In this document: piece by piece, positions 1-7,908 of the stretch
How the letters are laid out: each line of letters opens with the position of its first letter
Numbering within the stretch: the stretch's first letter is position 1
From: Streptomyces sp. B93
Lineage (GTDB): Bacteria > Actinomycetota > Actinomycetes > Streptomycetales > Streptomycetaceae
Direction: 5' to 3'
Assembly (NCBI RefSeq): GCF_018070565.1
Contig: NZ_JAGPXL010000024.1
Location: 1 to 64,000 of the forward strand
DNA length: 64,000 nt
Notes under the pieces: model-generated
Told to the model about the DNA's origin: nothing
Database searches by the model: none
Seen by the model: the letters and a program-made list of their open reading frames with translations, nothing else
Made by a program: the position numbers and the translations under genes

Positions 1-312
1 ATGGGCGTAGACGAACACCGTCCGCCCCTCCACCGTCCCCCAGCCGGTGACCACACCGTCCGTGTACGGCTTCCGCGCCTCCAGACCGAACCCGGAAGCA
101 CGATGCCGACGCAACTGCTCGACCTCGTGGAAGGAGCCCGGGTCCAGCAGCAGCTCGATACGCTCCCGGGCGGTCAGCTTGCCCTTGGCGTGCTGCGCCG
201 CCGTCGCCTTCTCGCTGGGACCGGCCAGGGCCTGCGCACGGATCTCGTGCAGCTCGGCCACTCGCCCGCGTGCGTCCGTCGGCTCACCCGGTGCCTCATC
301 CAAAACGGTCAT
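1..312 (-). CDS. accB: Acyl-CoA (propionyl-CoA type) carboxylase beta subunit, N-terminal part
   Basis: This gene leaves the window on the left, so only the first 104 residues are visible. The start is an ATG at 312 with an AAGGT ribosome site just upstream. The protein begins MTVLDEAPGEPTDARGR and then shows KGKLTARERIELLLDPGSF, the opening of the carboxyltransferase domain of biotin-dependent acyl-CoA carboxylases. The family transfers CO2 from biotin to acetyl- or propionyl-CoA and supplies malonyl- and methylmalonyl-CoA for fatty acids and polyketides. It closely resembles S. coelicolor AccB, which works with the small AccE subunit and a biotinylated alpha subunit; neither is visible here. 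About 190 bases separate it from the upstream dehydrogenase, so it probably has its own promoter. Confidence 0.93.
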   Translation of the reverse strand, partial: MTVLDEAPGEPTDARGRVAELHEIRAQALAGPSEKATAAQHAKGKLTARERIELLLDPGSFHEVEQLRRHRASGFGLEARKPYTDGVVTGWGTVEGRTVFVYAH

Positions 313-502
313 GTAGTGACCTTACGAAGCCGAGCAAGGAAAGCGGGCCGTCGACTCCGTACAGTCTCCAGCGTGTTTTCCTGGTACGACTGAACAGAAC
401 CCCACCGCCATGCAGCCGTTCCGACTGCTCAGGGGGCGTTGTCGTTGTAGGAGGCGTACAAGCGACGGGCGGGTGCCCGACAGCGGACCACGGGTCGCCC
501 GG

Positions 503-1345
503 TCAGCCGAACCGGTCCAGCAGCCGACGGTACAGGGACGGGGCGAGACCTCGCACCCTGCCGGGCAGGGTCAGCCAGCGGGGGACGTAGACGTCGTCGC
601 GGCCCTGCCGTACGGCGTCCCAGACGGCGCCCGCGACGCGGTGCGCGGAGGTGGGGCGGGGCCGGGAGCGCCGGTAGGGGGTGCCCCGGCGGTCGAAGAA
701 GGCGGTGTCGACGGGGCCGGGCACGACGAGGGTGACGCCCACTCCGGTGCCGCGCAGCTCCTGGCGCAGGGCCTCCGCGAACGCGGCCATGCCCGCCTTG
801 GCCGCGGAGTACACGGCCTCGTCGCGCACGCCCACGCAGCCCGCGACCGAGCCGACGAGCACGACCCGGCCGCGACCGGCGGCGACCATCGCCGGGAGGA
901 CCTCGCGGACCAGGTGCAGGGTGGCGTTGAGGTCGACGTCCAGCACATGGTCGATGTCCGCGTGCCGCATCGTCAGGAAGGGCCCGGCCCACCCGATGCC
1001 CGCCCCCGCGACCAGCACGTCGATCCGCCCGGCGGACCGCAGCGCGGCCTGCGCGAGCGTCCTCGGCCCCTCCGGCTCGGTGAGGTCGGCGGGCAGCACC
1101 ACCGCCGTGGTCCCCTCGGCCGTCTCCGCCAGCCGTCCCGGGTCGCGCCCGGTCAGCACCAACTGCCAGCCGCCCGCGGCGAACCGCCGGGCGGTCGCGG
1201 CCCCGATCCCGGAGGAGGCGCCGGTGACGAGGGCGACGGGACGGTCGGGGGGTGGCGCGGTCCCGGTGGCGCGGGGTGGCGGGTCGGGTCGGTGGGCGGA
1301 GTTCGGGACGGGGTCGTAGGTGGAGCCGGAGCCGGTGTGGGTCAC
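503..1345 (-). CDS. Short-chain dehydrogenase/reductase (SDR family)
   Basis: A 280-residue oxidoreductase. After a roughly 35-residue proline-rich leader it has the nucleotide-binding motif TGASSGIG, the NAG-type motif as GAGIG, the catalytic Ser in VGSVAG, and the YxxxK pair as YSAAK, all in classical SDR order. The C-terminal part is rich in arginine (RRGTPYRRSRPRPTSA) and ends with a segment typical of SDRs in the DltE/YqjQ-like group. The substrate cannot be read from sequence. I chose the GTG start at 1345 because GGGAG lies at good spacing; the frame stays open further upstream. It lies upstream of accB in the same direction and is divergent from the radical-SAM gene across a 336-base region. 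Confidence 0.8.
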   Translation of the reverse strand: MTHTGSGSTYDPVPNSAHRPDPPPRATGTAPPPDRPVALVTGASSGIGAATARRFAAGGWQLVLTGRDPGRLAETAEGTTAVVLPADLTEPEGPRTLAQAALRSAGRIDVLVAGAGIGWAGPFLTMRHADIDHVLDVDLNATLHLVREVLPAMVAAGRGRVVLVGSVAGCVGVRDEAVYSAAKAGMAAFAEALRQELRGTGVGVTLVVPGPVDTAFFDRRGTPYRRSRPRPTSAHRVAGAVWDAVRQGRDDVYVPRWLTLPGRVRGLAPSLYRRLLDRFG

Positions 1346-1681
1346 TTGTCGGTCTCCCTGGGCTGTTGGTCCGGTGAGCCGGTGGGGCGCGGCCGGGGAC
1401 GGACGCCGGGCGGTGCCCGATGTGTCCTGGTGCGGGTCCTTGTGTTCCAGGACACCGCCTCCGGGGCGGACCGCGCCAGTGGTGGAGCCGTTCGTACGAA
1501 TATCGGTCACCGGCCGGGCCCGCGCGAGTCCGGTGCGCCGGGCCCCGGAACCACTCCTGCGGGCCGCCCGGTGCCGCCAGGCGGCGGTATGGGCGGTGCG
1601 TGCCCGGGTTTGCCGGGATACGAAGGGGAGACCCCGGAACCACTGCGTTCCGGTTCCGTCCGCTCTCGTGGCGAGGTGACC
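1346..1681. promoter_or_regulatory. Divergent intergenic region with repeats
   Basis: This 336-base gap separates two divergent genes, so it should hold both promoters. It contains a perfect 10-base palindrome TTCGTACGAA at 1491-1500. A 13-base direct repeat CCCCGGAACCACT occurs at 1543-1555 and again at 1632-1644. The second copy is part of an inverted repeat, CCGGAAC-N6-GTTCCGG, at 1634-1653, 28 bases before the downstream ATG. These look like protein-binding sites, but no regulator is encoded next door. I see no coding gene here. Confidence 0.45.
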
Positions 1682-3181
1682 ATGCGCGTGCTGCTCGTCC
1701 ACCCCAGCGCCCTGATGTACTCGGAGATCTTCCTGCGGCTCGAACCCCTCGGTCTGGAACGGGTGGCGGGCGCGGCCCGTGACGCCGGGCACGAGGTGCG
1801 GGTGGTGGACCTCCAGGTGCTCGGCCAGGACCGGCTGCGCCGTGAGGTGATGTCCTTCCAGCCACAGGCACTGGGCATCTCGCTCAACTACCTGGCGAAC
1901 ATCCCGGAGGCGATCGAGCTGGCCGCCCGGGTGAAGCGGGTGGTGCCGGGGTGCTTCGTCTTCTTCGGCGGGCACAGCGTCTCCTTCGTCGCCGAGGACG
2001 TGCTGGAGCAGGCGGGCGGTGCCGTGGACGCGGTGGTGCGCGGTGAGGGCGAGCCGGTGGTCGCGCCACTGCTCCAGGCGGTCCGCGACGGTGGCGTGGA
2101 CGGGGTGCCGGGTGTGGTCACCGCGGCCGGGCGGGGTCCCGCGCCGCTGATGCTGCACAGCATCGACAGCCCGCTCCCGGCCCGGGACCTGATGCGCGGC
2201 CGGCGCCGCTACTTCATCGGTGAGCTGGACCCGTGCGCCTCGATCGAGTTCACCCGCGGCTGTCCGTGGGACTGCTCCTTCTGCTCGGCGTGGACGTTCT
2301 ACGGCCGCAGCTACCGCAAGGCGTCACCGGAGGCGGCGGCGGCCGAGCTGGCGAGCATCCGGGAGCCGAACGTGTTCATCGTCGACGACGTGGCGTTCAT
2401 CCGGCCGGAGCACGGGGACGCCATCGCCGCCGAGGTGGAGCGGCGGCGCATCCGCAAGCGGTACTACCTGGAGACCCGCAGCGACGTGCTGCTGCGCCAT
2501 CCCGAGGTGTTCGAGCGGTGGGCCCGGCTGGGGCTGCGCTACATGTTCCTCGGGATGGAGGCCATCGACGCCGAGGGGCTCGACCTGTACCGCAAGCGGG
2601 TCAGCCCCGACGAGAACATCAAGGCGCTGGAGACGGCCCGCAAGATCGGCATCACGGTCGCCATCAACCTCATCGTCGACCCCGCCTGGGACGAGGAACA
2701 GTTCCGGGTGGTACGGGAGTTCGCCCTCGCCGTCCCGGAGATCGTGCACTTCACCGTCATGACGCCGTATCCCGGCACCGAGATCTGGCACACCGAGTCG
2801 CGCCGCCTCACCACCCGCGACTACCGGCTCTTCGACATCCAGCACGCCGTGGTGCCGACCAAGCTGCCGCTGGAGCGGTTCTACGAGGAACTCGTCCGCA
2901 CCCAGGCGGTGATCAACCGCAAGCACCTGGGGCTGCGCACCGCGTTCGGCGCGGCCCGGATCCTGGGCCGCAACCTCGCGCACGGGCAGACGAACTTCGC
3001 CCGCATGCTGTGGAAGTTCAACAAGGTCTACAACCCGCGCCGCCAGCTCGCGGACCACCGGCGGCCGGTCCGCTACGAGCTGCCGCTGCCGAAGCACCTG
3101 GACGTCGCCGACCGGCGGCAGCTGTACGTCCACACGCGCGGGGCGACCCAGGGCGCCCCCAGCCGCCGTATCGCCGAGTAG
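1682..3181 (+). CDS. hpnR: B12-binding radical SAM protein, HpnR-like (hopanoid C-3 methylase)
   Basis: A 499-residue protein with an N-terminal cobalamin-binding Rossmann-type domain (about residues 1-150) followed by a radical SAM core. The iron-sulfur cysteines are C194, C198 and C201 in TRGCPWDCSFCSAW, the CX3CX2C pattern, and the core continues with GMEAIDAEGLDLYRKRV and MTPYPGTEIW. The N-terminus (LLVHPSALMYSEIFLRLEPL) and the wording around the cysteines match, from memory, the HpnR family that methylates C-3 of the hopanoid A ring using SAM and methylcobalamin. No other hopanoid gene is visible nearby. The ATG has GAGGTG just upstream, and a membrane-protein gene follows 10 bases after the stop. 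The substrate is inferred from family resemblance; another B12 radical-SAM methylase is possible. Confidence 0.72.
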   Translation: MRVLLVHPSALMYSEIFLRLEPLGLERVAGAARDAGHEVRVVDLQVLGQDRLRREVMSFQPQALGISLNYLANIPEAIELAARVKRVVPGCFVFFGGHSVSFVAEDVLEQAGGAVDAVVRGEGEPVVAPLLQAVRDGGVDGVPGVVTAAGRGPAPLMLHSIDSPLPARDLMRGRRRYFIGELDPCASIEFTRGCPWDCSFCSAWTFYGRSYRKASPEAAAAELASIREPNVFIVDDVAFIRPEHGDAIAAEVERRRIRKRYYLETRSDVLLRHPEVFERWARLGLRYMFLGMEAIDAEGLDLYRKRVSPDENIKALETARKIGITVAINLIVDPAWDEEQFRVVREFALAVPEIVHFTVMTPYPGTEIWHTESRRLTTRDYRLFDIQHAVVPTKLPLERFYEELVRTQAVINRKHLGLRTAFGAARILGRNLAHGQTNFARMLWKFNKVYNPRRQLADHRRPVRYELPLPKHLDVADRRQLYVHTRGATQGAPSRRIAE

Positions 3182-3191
3182 CGCGCCGGGT

Positions 3192-4094
3192 GTGACGGAC
3201 GGAACCGTGCTGGCGATCGCCGTCCCGGCCTCGCTCGCCGCGGGCGCCTGCTTCGCCGTCGCGGGGGTGCTCCAGCAGTGGGCGGCGGCGGCCCGCCCGG
3301 ACTCCGAGGCGCTGACGCCGCGGCTGCTGGCCCAGCTGGTCCGGGACCGGCTGTGGCTGTGCGGCATCGGTCTGGCTGTGCTCGCGTACGGCTTCCAGTC
3401 GCTGGCCCTGTCGTTCGGGCCACTGAGCCTCGTACAGCCGTTGATCGTGGCGGAGCTGGTGTTCGCGGTGCCGTTGTCGGCGCGGCTGTACCGGATGCGG
3501 CTGGGGCGGCGGGAGTGGTTCGGCACGCTGGCGGTGGCCGTGGGCCTGGCGCTGGCGCTGGTGTCGGCGCGGCCGGAGGGGGGCCGGCCGCAGGCGGTGG
3601 GGCTGGGGTCGTGGCTGCTGGTGCTGGGCGCGGTCGCGGGACTGGTGTGCGCGGCGCTGGCCGTGGGGCGGGTGCTGACGGGGCCGTGGCGGGCGTCGGC
3701 GACCGCGTTGGCGGCGGGGGCGGTGATGGGCACGCAGTCCGTGCTGCTGGCCGCGACCGTGGACCGGCTGCGGCAGGGGCTGCTCACCGCGCTGGCCGCC
3801 TGGCAGACGTACGCCCTGGTGGTGGCCAGCGTGGGCGGGCTGCTGCTCATCCAGAGCGCCTTCCAGCAGGGGCCGTTGGCGGCAAGCCTGACGGTCATCG
3901 ACGCGACCGAGCCGGTGGTCGCCGTCACCGTCGGCACGACCCTGTTCGGCGAGACGGTGCGCACGGGCTGGCCGGTCAGCGCGGTCACCGTGGCGGGGCT
4001 GGGGTGCGTGGCCGCGGGGATCGCCTGCCTGGACACCTCACGACTGATCGCGGCGCTGCACGGGGGGCGGGGGCGGCCGGGTCCACCGGCGTGA
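3192..4094 (+). CDS. DMT-superfamily integral membrane protein
   Basis: A 300-residue very hydrophobic protein with about nine or ten predicted membrane segments, starting with VLAIAVPASLAAGACFAVAG. It looks like the drug/metabolite transporter (EamA-like) fold, with two similar halves and short loops. The substrate is unknown. It starts with GTG only 10 bases after the radical-SAM stop codon, with no strong ribosome site, so it is probably co-transcribed and possibly translationally coupled. The C-terminus is a short basic Gly/Pro tail (GGRGRPGPPA). The gene ends just before an unusual repeat region. Confidence 0.75.
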   Translation: MTDGTVLAIAVPASLAAGACFAVAGVLQQWAAAARPDSEALTPRLLAQLVRDRLWLCGIGLAVLAYGFQSLALSFGPLSLVQPLIVAELVFAVPLSARLYRMRLGRREWFGTLAVAVGLALALVSARPEGGRPQAVGLGSWLLVLGAVAGLVCAALAVGRVLTGPWRASATALAAGAVMGTQSVLLAATVDRLRQGLLTALAAWQTYALVVASVGGLLLIQSAFQQGPLAASLTVIDATEPVVAVTVGTTLFGETVRTGWPVSAVTVAGLGCVAAGIACLDTSRLIAALHGGRGRPGPPA

Positions 4095-4200
4095 GTCAGG
4101 CGGCACGGACCGGGATGGCGCCGGTGGCCCGGCTGGGCGGGTCCCGGACCCTCAGCAGGTCCGCCGCCCGTCCCGGCCCCAGGGGGACCGGCGGGACGGA

Positions 4201-4242
4201 TCGCGGGGCGGTGGTCGCGGGGCGGTGGTCGCGGGGCGGTGG
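4201..4242. repeat. Three perfect 14-bp tandem repeats
   Basis: The unit TCGCGGGGCGGTGG is repeated three times without change at 4201-4214, 4215-4228 and 4229-4242. It lies between degenerate copies of the glycosyltransferase 3' end. Confidence 0.9.
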
Positions 4243-4308
4243 AGGCCACACCGGCACCAGGTCCTCCGCCCGTCCCAGCCCCAGGCGGGGTGGGACCGGC
4301 GGGACGGA

Positions 4309-4378
4309 TCGCGGGGCGGTGGTCGCGGGGTTGCGGTCGCGGGACGGCGGTCGCGAGGCGGTGGTCGCGGGGCGGTGG
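4309..4378. repeat. Five-copy 14-bp tandem repeat
   Basis: Five consecutive 14-base units at 4309, 4323, 4337, 4351 and 4365. The first and last are exactly TCGCGGGGCGGTGG; the middle three carry one to four changes each. It is the same unit as in the array at 4201-4242. Confidence 0.88.
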
Positions 4379-4435
4379 GGTCCGCACCGGCAGCAGGTCC
4401 TCCGCCGGTCCCGGTGCCACGTGCGGGTCGGGTGG

Positions 4436-5731
4436 TCACGCGGCGCAGGCCGGGATGGCGCGGGGCGGTGGGGTCCACACCGGCAGCAGGTCCTCCGCCA
4501 GGACCCGGTCCCAGGTGGGGTGGGAGTGGTGGGCCGTGGTCGTGGCGGCGTGCTGGATCGCGGTGCGGCGGTCGGGGTGGTCCAGGACGGCCGCGAGGGC
4601 GTCGGCCCAGGCGCGCGGGTCGTCGTCGGGGACGACGATGCCGTCCCGGCCGGGGGCGGAGAGCCACTGGGTGGTGGCGGCGCCCTCGGGGAGCAGCACC
4701 GCGAGGCCGCTGGCCATCGCCTCGGCGACGACGTTGCCGCAGGTCTCGCTGCGGGACGGGAAGGCGAAGACGTCGCACCCGGCGTACACCTGGGCGAGCC
4801 GGTCCTGCGGGACCCGGCCGAGCCGGGTGACGTCGGCACCGAGCAGCCGCTGGACGGTGTCCGCCTCGGCGCCCGAGCCCGCGAGGACGAGGTGCGCGGT
4901 GCCGCCCCGGTGGCGCAGCAGCCGCATGGCGTGGGCGAGCAGCGGCAAGCCCTTGGTGGCGTCGAGGCGGCCCGCGAAGAGGACCAGCGGGCGGTCGGCG
5001 GGGATGCCGTGGCGCTGGGTGAGGCGGGCGCGGGCCGAGGGGTCGGGATGGAAGCGGTCCTGGTCGATGCCGCGGCGCAGCAGGGAGACCCGGTGCGGAC
5101 CGAGGAGCGGGACGAACTCGGCGCGGCCCGCCGGGGTGGGCACGAGGACGCGTTCGCAGGCGTTCAGCAGCCGGTCGCGGCGCCGTCGCAGCCAGCTCTC
5201 CACCCGGTCGGCGAGGAAGTCGCCGGGGGCGGGGTGGTGGTGGCCGGGCAGCGGGAGCCTGCGGTCGGCGAGGTAGCGGGTGTAGACCGGGGCGAGCGCG
5301 GGGACGTCGGTGTGCACGGAGGCCACCAGGCGGGGCACCCGGGTGCCCCTGCGGGCGGCGGTCCGGGCCAGCCGGACGGCGGTGGCGGCGTAGGCGAAGC
5401 TATGGGTGAGGTGCCAGACGTCGTGCCGGGGCAGCAGGGTGGCGAGCCGGTGGTGGTACGGCGCCAGGTCGGACAGGTCCTCGGCCCCGTCGGCGGACGT
5501 CAGCGGTGCGGTGCTGAGGCCCGGACGGAGCATGATGAACCGGACACGCGGCGTCAGCGTCTCCACGTGGTCCCGCTCGCCGAGGAAGTAGACGGTGAGA
5601 TCCGGAACCGGGCCGTCCGGCAGTTCTCCCGGGAGCCGGGCGGCGCACTCCGCGAACCGCTCCCAGCACTTCACATGGCCGCCTGACATGGGGGTTCGTG
5701 CCAGTTCGACCAGAACCGCCACCGAGTTCAC
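4436..5731 (-). CDS. Glycosyltransferase, GT4 family
   Basis: A glycosyltransferase of about 431 residues with the GT-B fold of family 4. The N-terminal half has the MSGGHV sequence typical near the start of these enzymes. The C-terminal half has LFAGRLDATKGL (start of the donor-binding domain) and SETCGNVVAEAMASG, the EX7E motif that contacts the sugar nucleotide. Donor and acceptor are unknown. No signal peptide is visible, so it should act at the cytoplasmic face. I chose the GTG at 5731; a TTG at 5764 is also open and neither has a convincing ribosome site. The last residues (PVWTPPPRAIPACAA) form a low-complexity tail, and their DNA is duplicated downstream. Confidence 0.82.
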   Translation of the reverse strand: MNSVAVLVELARTPMSGGHVKCWERFAECAARLPGELPDGPVPDLTVYFLGERDHVETLTPRVRFIMLRPGLSTAPLTSADGAEDLSDLAPYHHRLATLLPRHDVWHLTHSFAYAATAVRLARTAARRGTRVPRLVASVHTDVPALAPVYTRYLADRRLPLPGHHHPAPGDFLADRVESWLRRRRDRLLNACERVLVPTPAGRAEFVPLLGPHRVSLLRRGIDQDRFHPDPSARARLTQRHGIPADRPLVLFAGRLDATKGLPLLAHAMRLLRHRGGTAHLVLAGSGAEADTVQRLLGADVTRLGRVPQDRLAQVYAGCDVFAFPSRSETCGNVVAEAMASGLAVLLPEGAATTQWLSAPGRDGIVVPDDDPRAWADALAAVLDHPDRRTAIQHAATTTAHHSHPTWDRVLAEDLLPVWTPPPRAIPACAA

Positions 5732-5785
5732 GATCGCTGAGTACCACCCCGCCGGGTGATCCAATCGCGACTCGCGCCGATGACG

Positions 5786-5843
5786 TTGAAAGACGAATGG
5801 AATAGGTCTACGGTCATCCGTGTTGGGCTCGTTGAATCTTCAA
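5786..5843 (+). promoter_or_regulatory. Candidate yceI promoter and operator
   Basis: TTGAAA at 5786-5791 and TACGGT at 5809-5814 are 17 bases apart, a reasonable sigma-70 type pair. Just downstream, where transcription would start, is a palindrome TTGAA-TC-TTCAA at 5832-5843. It lies 24 bases before the ATG and could be bound by a repressor (MarR-type proteins often use such sites). No regulator gene is adjacent. Confidence 0.4.
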
Positions 5844-5867
5844 CTTACTACCCTCCTGGAGGACCCC

Positions 5868-6422
5868 ATGAGCGCCCAGAACCTCGCCGCCGTCACCGGT
5901 GACTACACCATCGACCCCGCCCACTCCACCCTCGGCTTCGTCGCCCGGCACGCCATGGTGACCAACGTCAAGGGCAAGTTCCTCGACTTCAGCGGCAGCC
6001 TGCACCTGGACGGCACCGACCCGGCGAAGTCCACCGCGTCCATCGACGTGAAGATGGAGAGCATCGACACCGGCAACGCCGACCGCGACGGTCACCTGAA
6101 GAGCGCCGACTTCTTCAAGACCGACGAGTACCCGACCATGACCTTCCGGTCCACGTCGGCCGAGTCGCTCGGTGGCGACGACTACCGCATCACCGGCGAC
6201 CTGTCGATCCTCGGCGTCACCAAGCCGATCACCATCGACCTGGAGTTCAACGGCGTCGCCAAGGACCCGTTCGGCAACGAGCGCGTCGGCTTCGAGGGCA
6301 AGGCCACGATCCTGCGCTCCGAGTGGGGCCTGACCTGGAACGCGGCCCTGGAGACGGGTGGCTTCCTGGTCTCGGACAAGATCAAGCTGAACTTCGACAT
6401 CTCGGCGATCAAGAACGTCTGA
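5868..6422 (+). CDS. YceI-family lipid-binding-like protein
   Basis: A 184-residue protein of the YceI family, a lipocalin-like beta barrel that binds polyisoprenoid or similar lipids. It shows the family landmarks YTIDPAHSTLGFVARHAMV near the N-terminus, DGHLKSADFF in the middle and LGVTKPITIDLEFNG further on. There is no signal peptide, so unlike E. coli YceI it should be cytoplasmic. The ATG at 5868 has a strong CTGGAGGA ribosome site, which decides it over the upstream in-frame ATG at 5820. It is monocistronic, and the next gene converges on it with a 19-base gap. Confidence 0.9.
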   Translation: MSAQNLAAVTGDYTIDPAHSTLGFVARHAMVTNVKGKFLDFSGSLHLDGTDPAKSTASIDVKMESIDTGNADRDGHLKSADFFKTDEYPTMTFRSTSAESLGGDDYRITGDLSILGVTKPITIDLEFNGVAKDPFGNERVGFEGKATILRSEWGLTWNAALETGGFLVSDKIKLNFDISAIKNV

Positions 6423-6441
6423 TCCGTTCCCCGAGGGGGCT

Positions 6442-7797
6442 TCAGAAGCCGCCGAAGTCCCCTCCCCCGAAACCGCCGCCACCGAAGTCCCCGCCGCCGA
6501 AACCGCCGCCGAAGTCACTTCCGCTGAAGTCGGCGCCGGAGACGTCTCCGCCCTCGTACCCGGCGCCGCCGAAGTCGCCGTAACCGGAGCCGTAGTCGGC
6601 GGCGTACGCCGAGGTCGCCATCATGTTGCCCAGCAGGGTGCCGACGAGCAGGGCCGGGAGCAGGCCGCTGCCGAAGTAGCCGCCCGCCCAGGGGCCGTAG
6701 GCCGGGCCCGCCTCCCAGTACGGGCGGCGGGAGCCGGAGTCGGTGGCGACCTCGCGGGCCAGCGGGTCGCGGCCCTCGGCGATGCGGGCCTGGTCGGCCG
6801 CGCACACCGGCACGTCACGGACCGCGCCGCCGTCCGGGGCCCACTCGACGTCGGCGACCGAGAGGCCGTGCCGGGGGTCGAAGAAGCACGGCGGGCGGCG
6901 CCGCGGCAGCGGGCGCCCCTCGCGGCGGGCGGCGAGCTGGGCCAGCGCGAAGCGGCCGTCGTCCACACACTGGGTGACCGGGCGGACGTCCTCCGGTTTC
7001 ACCGCGGCCGCCATGTGCGACTTCGCCTTCTCGTACGCGTCCAGGGCACGCTCGTAGTCCTCGCGCATCGCGTCGGTGGCGCCGGGCTCGCCGGGGTGGA
7101 AGTCCAGCCGCTCCAGCTCCTCGCCGAACGCGGTGATGTCCTCGTCGACGACGACCCGCAGCTTCTCCAGCGCGGCCCGCTGCTCCTCCTCGTGCCGCCT
7201 GCGGTTGCGGCGCACCAGCGTGTACGCGCCCGCGCCGCCGGCCGCCACCACCGCGCCGAGCACGATCAGCCCACCGGCGGACACGCCCTCGGAGCCGCCG
7301 TCGCTCCAGCTGCTCGGCGCCGAGCCGCCGACGTTGCGCAGGGCGCTGTCGACGAAGTCGTTCAGCTGGGCCTTGGGGTCGCCCGCGCCTTGCACGGACG
7401 CGACCAGGTTGGCCACGCCCTGGTTGCTCAGCACGCTGCTGTCGGCACGGGCGTCGAACTCGTCGCCGAGCCTGATGCCGTACAGACCGGTCACGCCGGT
7501 CTCGGTGCGGAGGTTGCGGAAGAGGTCCTCGGTGGGATAGCCCTCGGGGAGCACGGCCACGAAGACGGGTTTGTCGGCGGCCTCGATCTTGTCGGCGAGC
7601 GCCTCGGCGTCGGCCGACGACAGCTGGCCGGAGGCGGCCGGGTCGACGTAGACCGGACTGTCGCGGAGTGCCGCGGCGATCTGGGAGACGTCGGTGGCGG
7701 CGTGTGCGCTGGGCGCACCGGCCATCAGCATCGCCACGAGAGCGGCGATGGGCACGAGCAGCAGGCGTGCGGAAGTGCGCACCAAGGTGGCCTTCAT
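6442..7797 (-). CDS. Secreted or membrane-anchored TPM-domain protein with glycine-rich tail
   Basis: A 451-residue protein with a signal peptide (MKATLVRTSARLLL then an Ala-rich hydrophobic stretch ending SAHAA). An extracellular TPM-like domain (about residues 35-150, VYVDPAASGQLSSADAEAL) follows, then a membrane segment (GLIVLGAVVAAGGAGAYTLV) and a charged cytoplasmic part with coiled-coil character (RRNRRRHEEEQRAALEKL). The end is a Gly/Phe-rich tail of GGGDFGG-like repeats. TPM domains occur in phosphatase-like and photosystem-repair proteins, but the role in actinomycetes is not clear. I use the ATG at 7797 because it places the signal peptide at the N-terminus. Confidence 0.75.
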   Translation of the reverse strand: MKATLVRTSARLLLVPIAALVAMLMAGAPSAHAATDVSQIAAALRDSPVYVDPAASGQLSSADAEALADKIEAADKPVFVAVLPEGYPTEDLFRNLRTETGVTGLYGIRLGDEFDARADSSVLSNQGVANLVASVQGAGDPKAQLNDFVDSALRNVGGSAPSSWSDGGSEGVSAGGLIVLGAVVAAGGAGAYTLVRRNRRRHEEEQRAALEKLRVVVDEDITAFGEELERLDFHPGEPGATDAMREDYERALDAYEKAKSHMAAAVKPEDVRPVTQCVDDGRFALAQLAARREGRPLPRRRPPCFFDPRHGLSVADVEWAPDGGAVRDVPVCAADQARIAEGRDPLAREVATDSGSRRPYWEAGPAYGPWAGGYFGSGLLPALLVGTLLGNMMATSAYAADYGSGYGDFGGAGYEGGDVSGADFSGSDFGGGFGGGDFGGGGFGGGDFGGF

Positions 7798-7908
7798 ATC
7801 TTCGAAGCTACCCGAATTCGGGGGGAAACGGGTGTGTGCCCCGGCGCGGGTTTGGCGCTTCGCGCCGGGGCGCACATCACGGCTTGATCATCGTCGCCGG
7901 GTGCGGGG

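Larger units (their letters stand above)
4110..4500. repeat. Degenerate duplicated copies of the glycosyltransferase 3' end
   Basis: The stretch beyond the glycosyltransferase stop holds imperfect copies of its last codons. The in-gene copy (about 4458-4500, minus strand) encodes AEDLLPVWTPPPR. Similar stretches appear at about 4372-4412 (EDLLPVRTPPPR in one frame), about 4234-4275 (EDLVPVWPPPPR) and, more worn, at about 4140-4175. Copies are separated by short G-rich tandem repeats. The region has no convincing gene. The pattern suggests that the 3' end of the gene was repeatedly duplicated and then decayed. Confidence 0.65.

Noticed and set aside
2324..4420. Long open frame antisense to the radical-SAM and DMT genes
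   Set aside because: Its protein is low-complexity and has no domain; the opposite strand holds clear family proteins. High GC leaves such antisense frames open in Streptomyces.
3278..5686. 800-residue open frame across DMT, repeats and glycosyltransferase
   Set aside because: Gly/Arg/Ala-only composition and overlap with real genes on both strands; only an effect of GC bias and the repeats.
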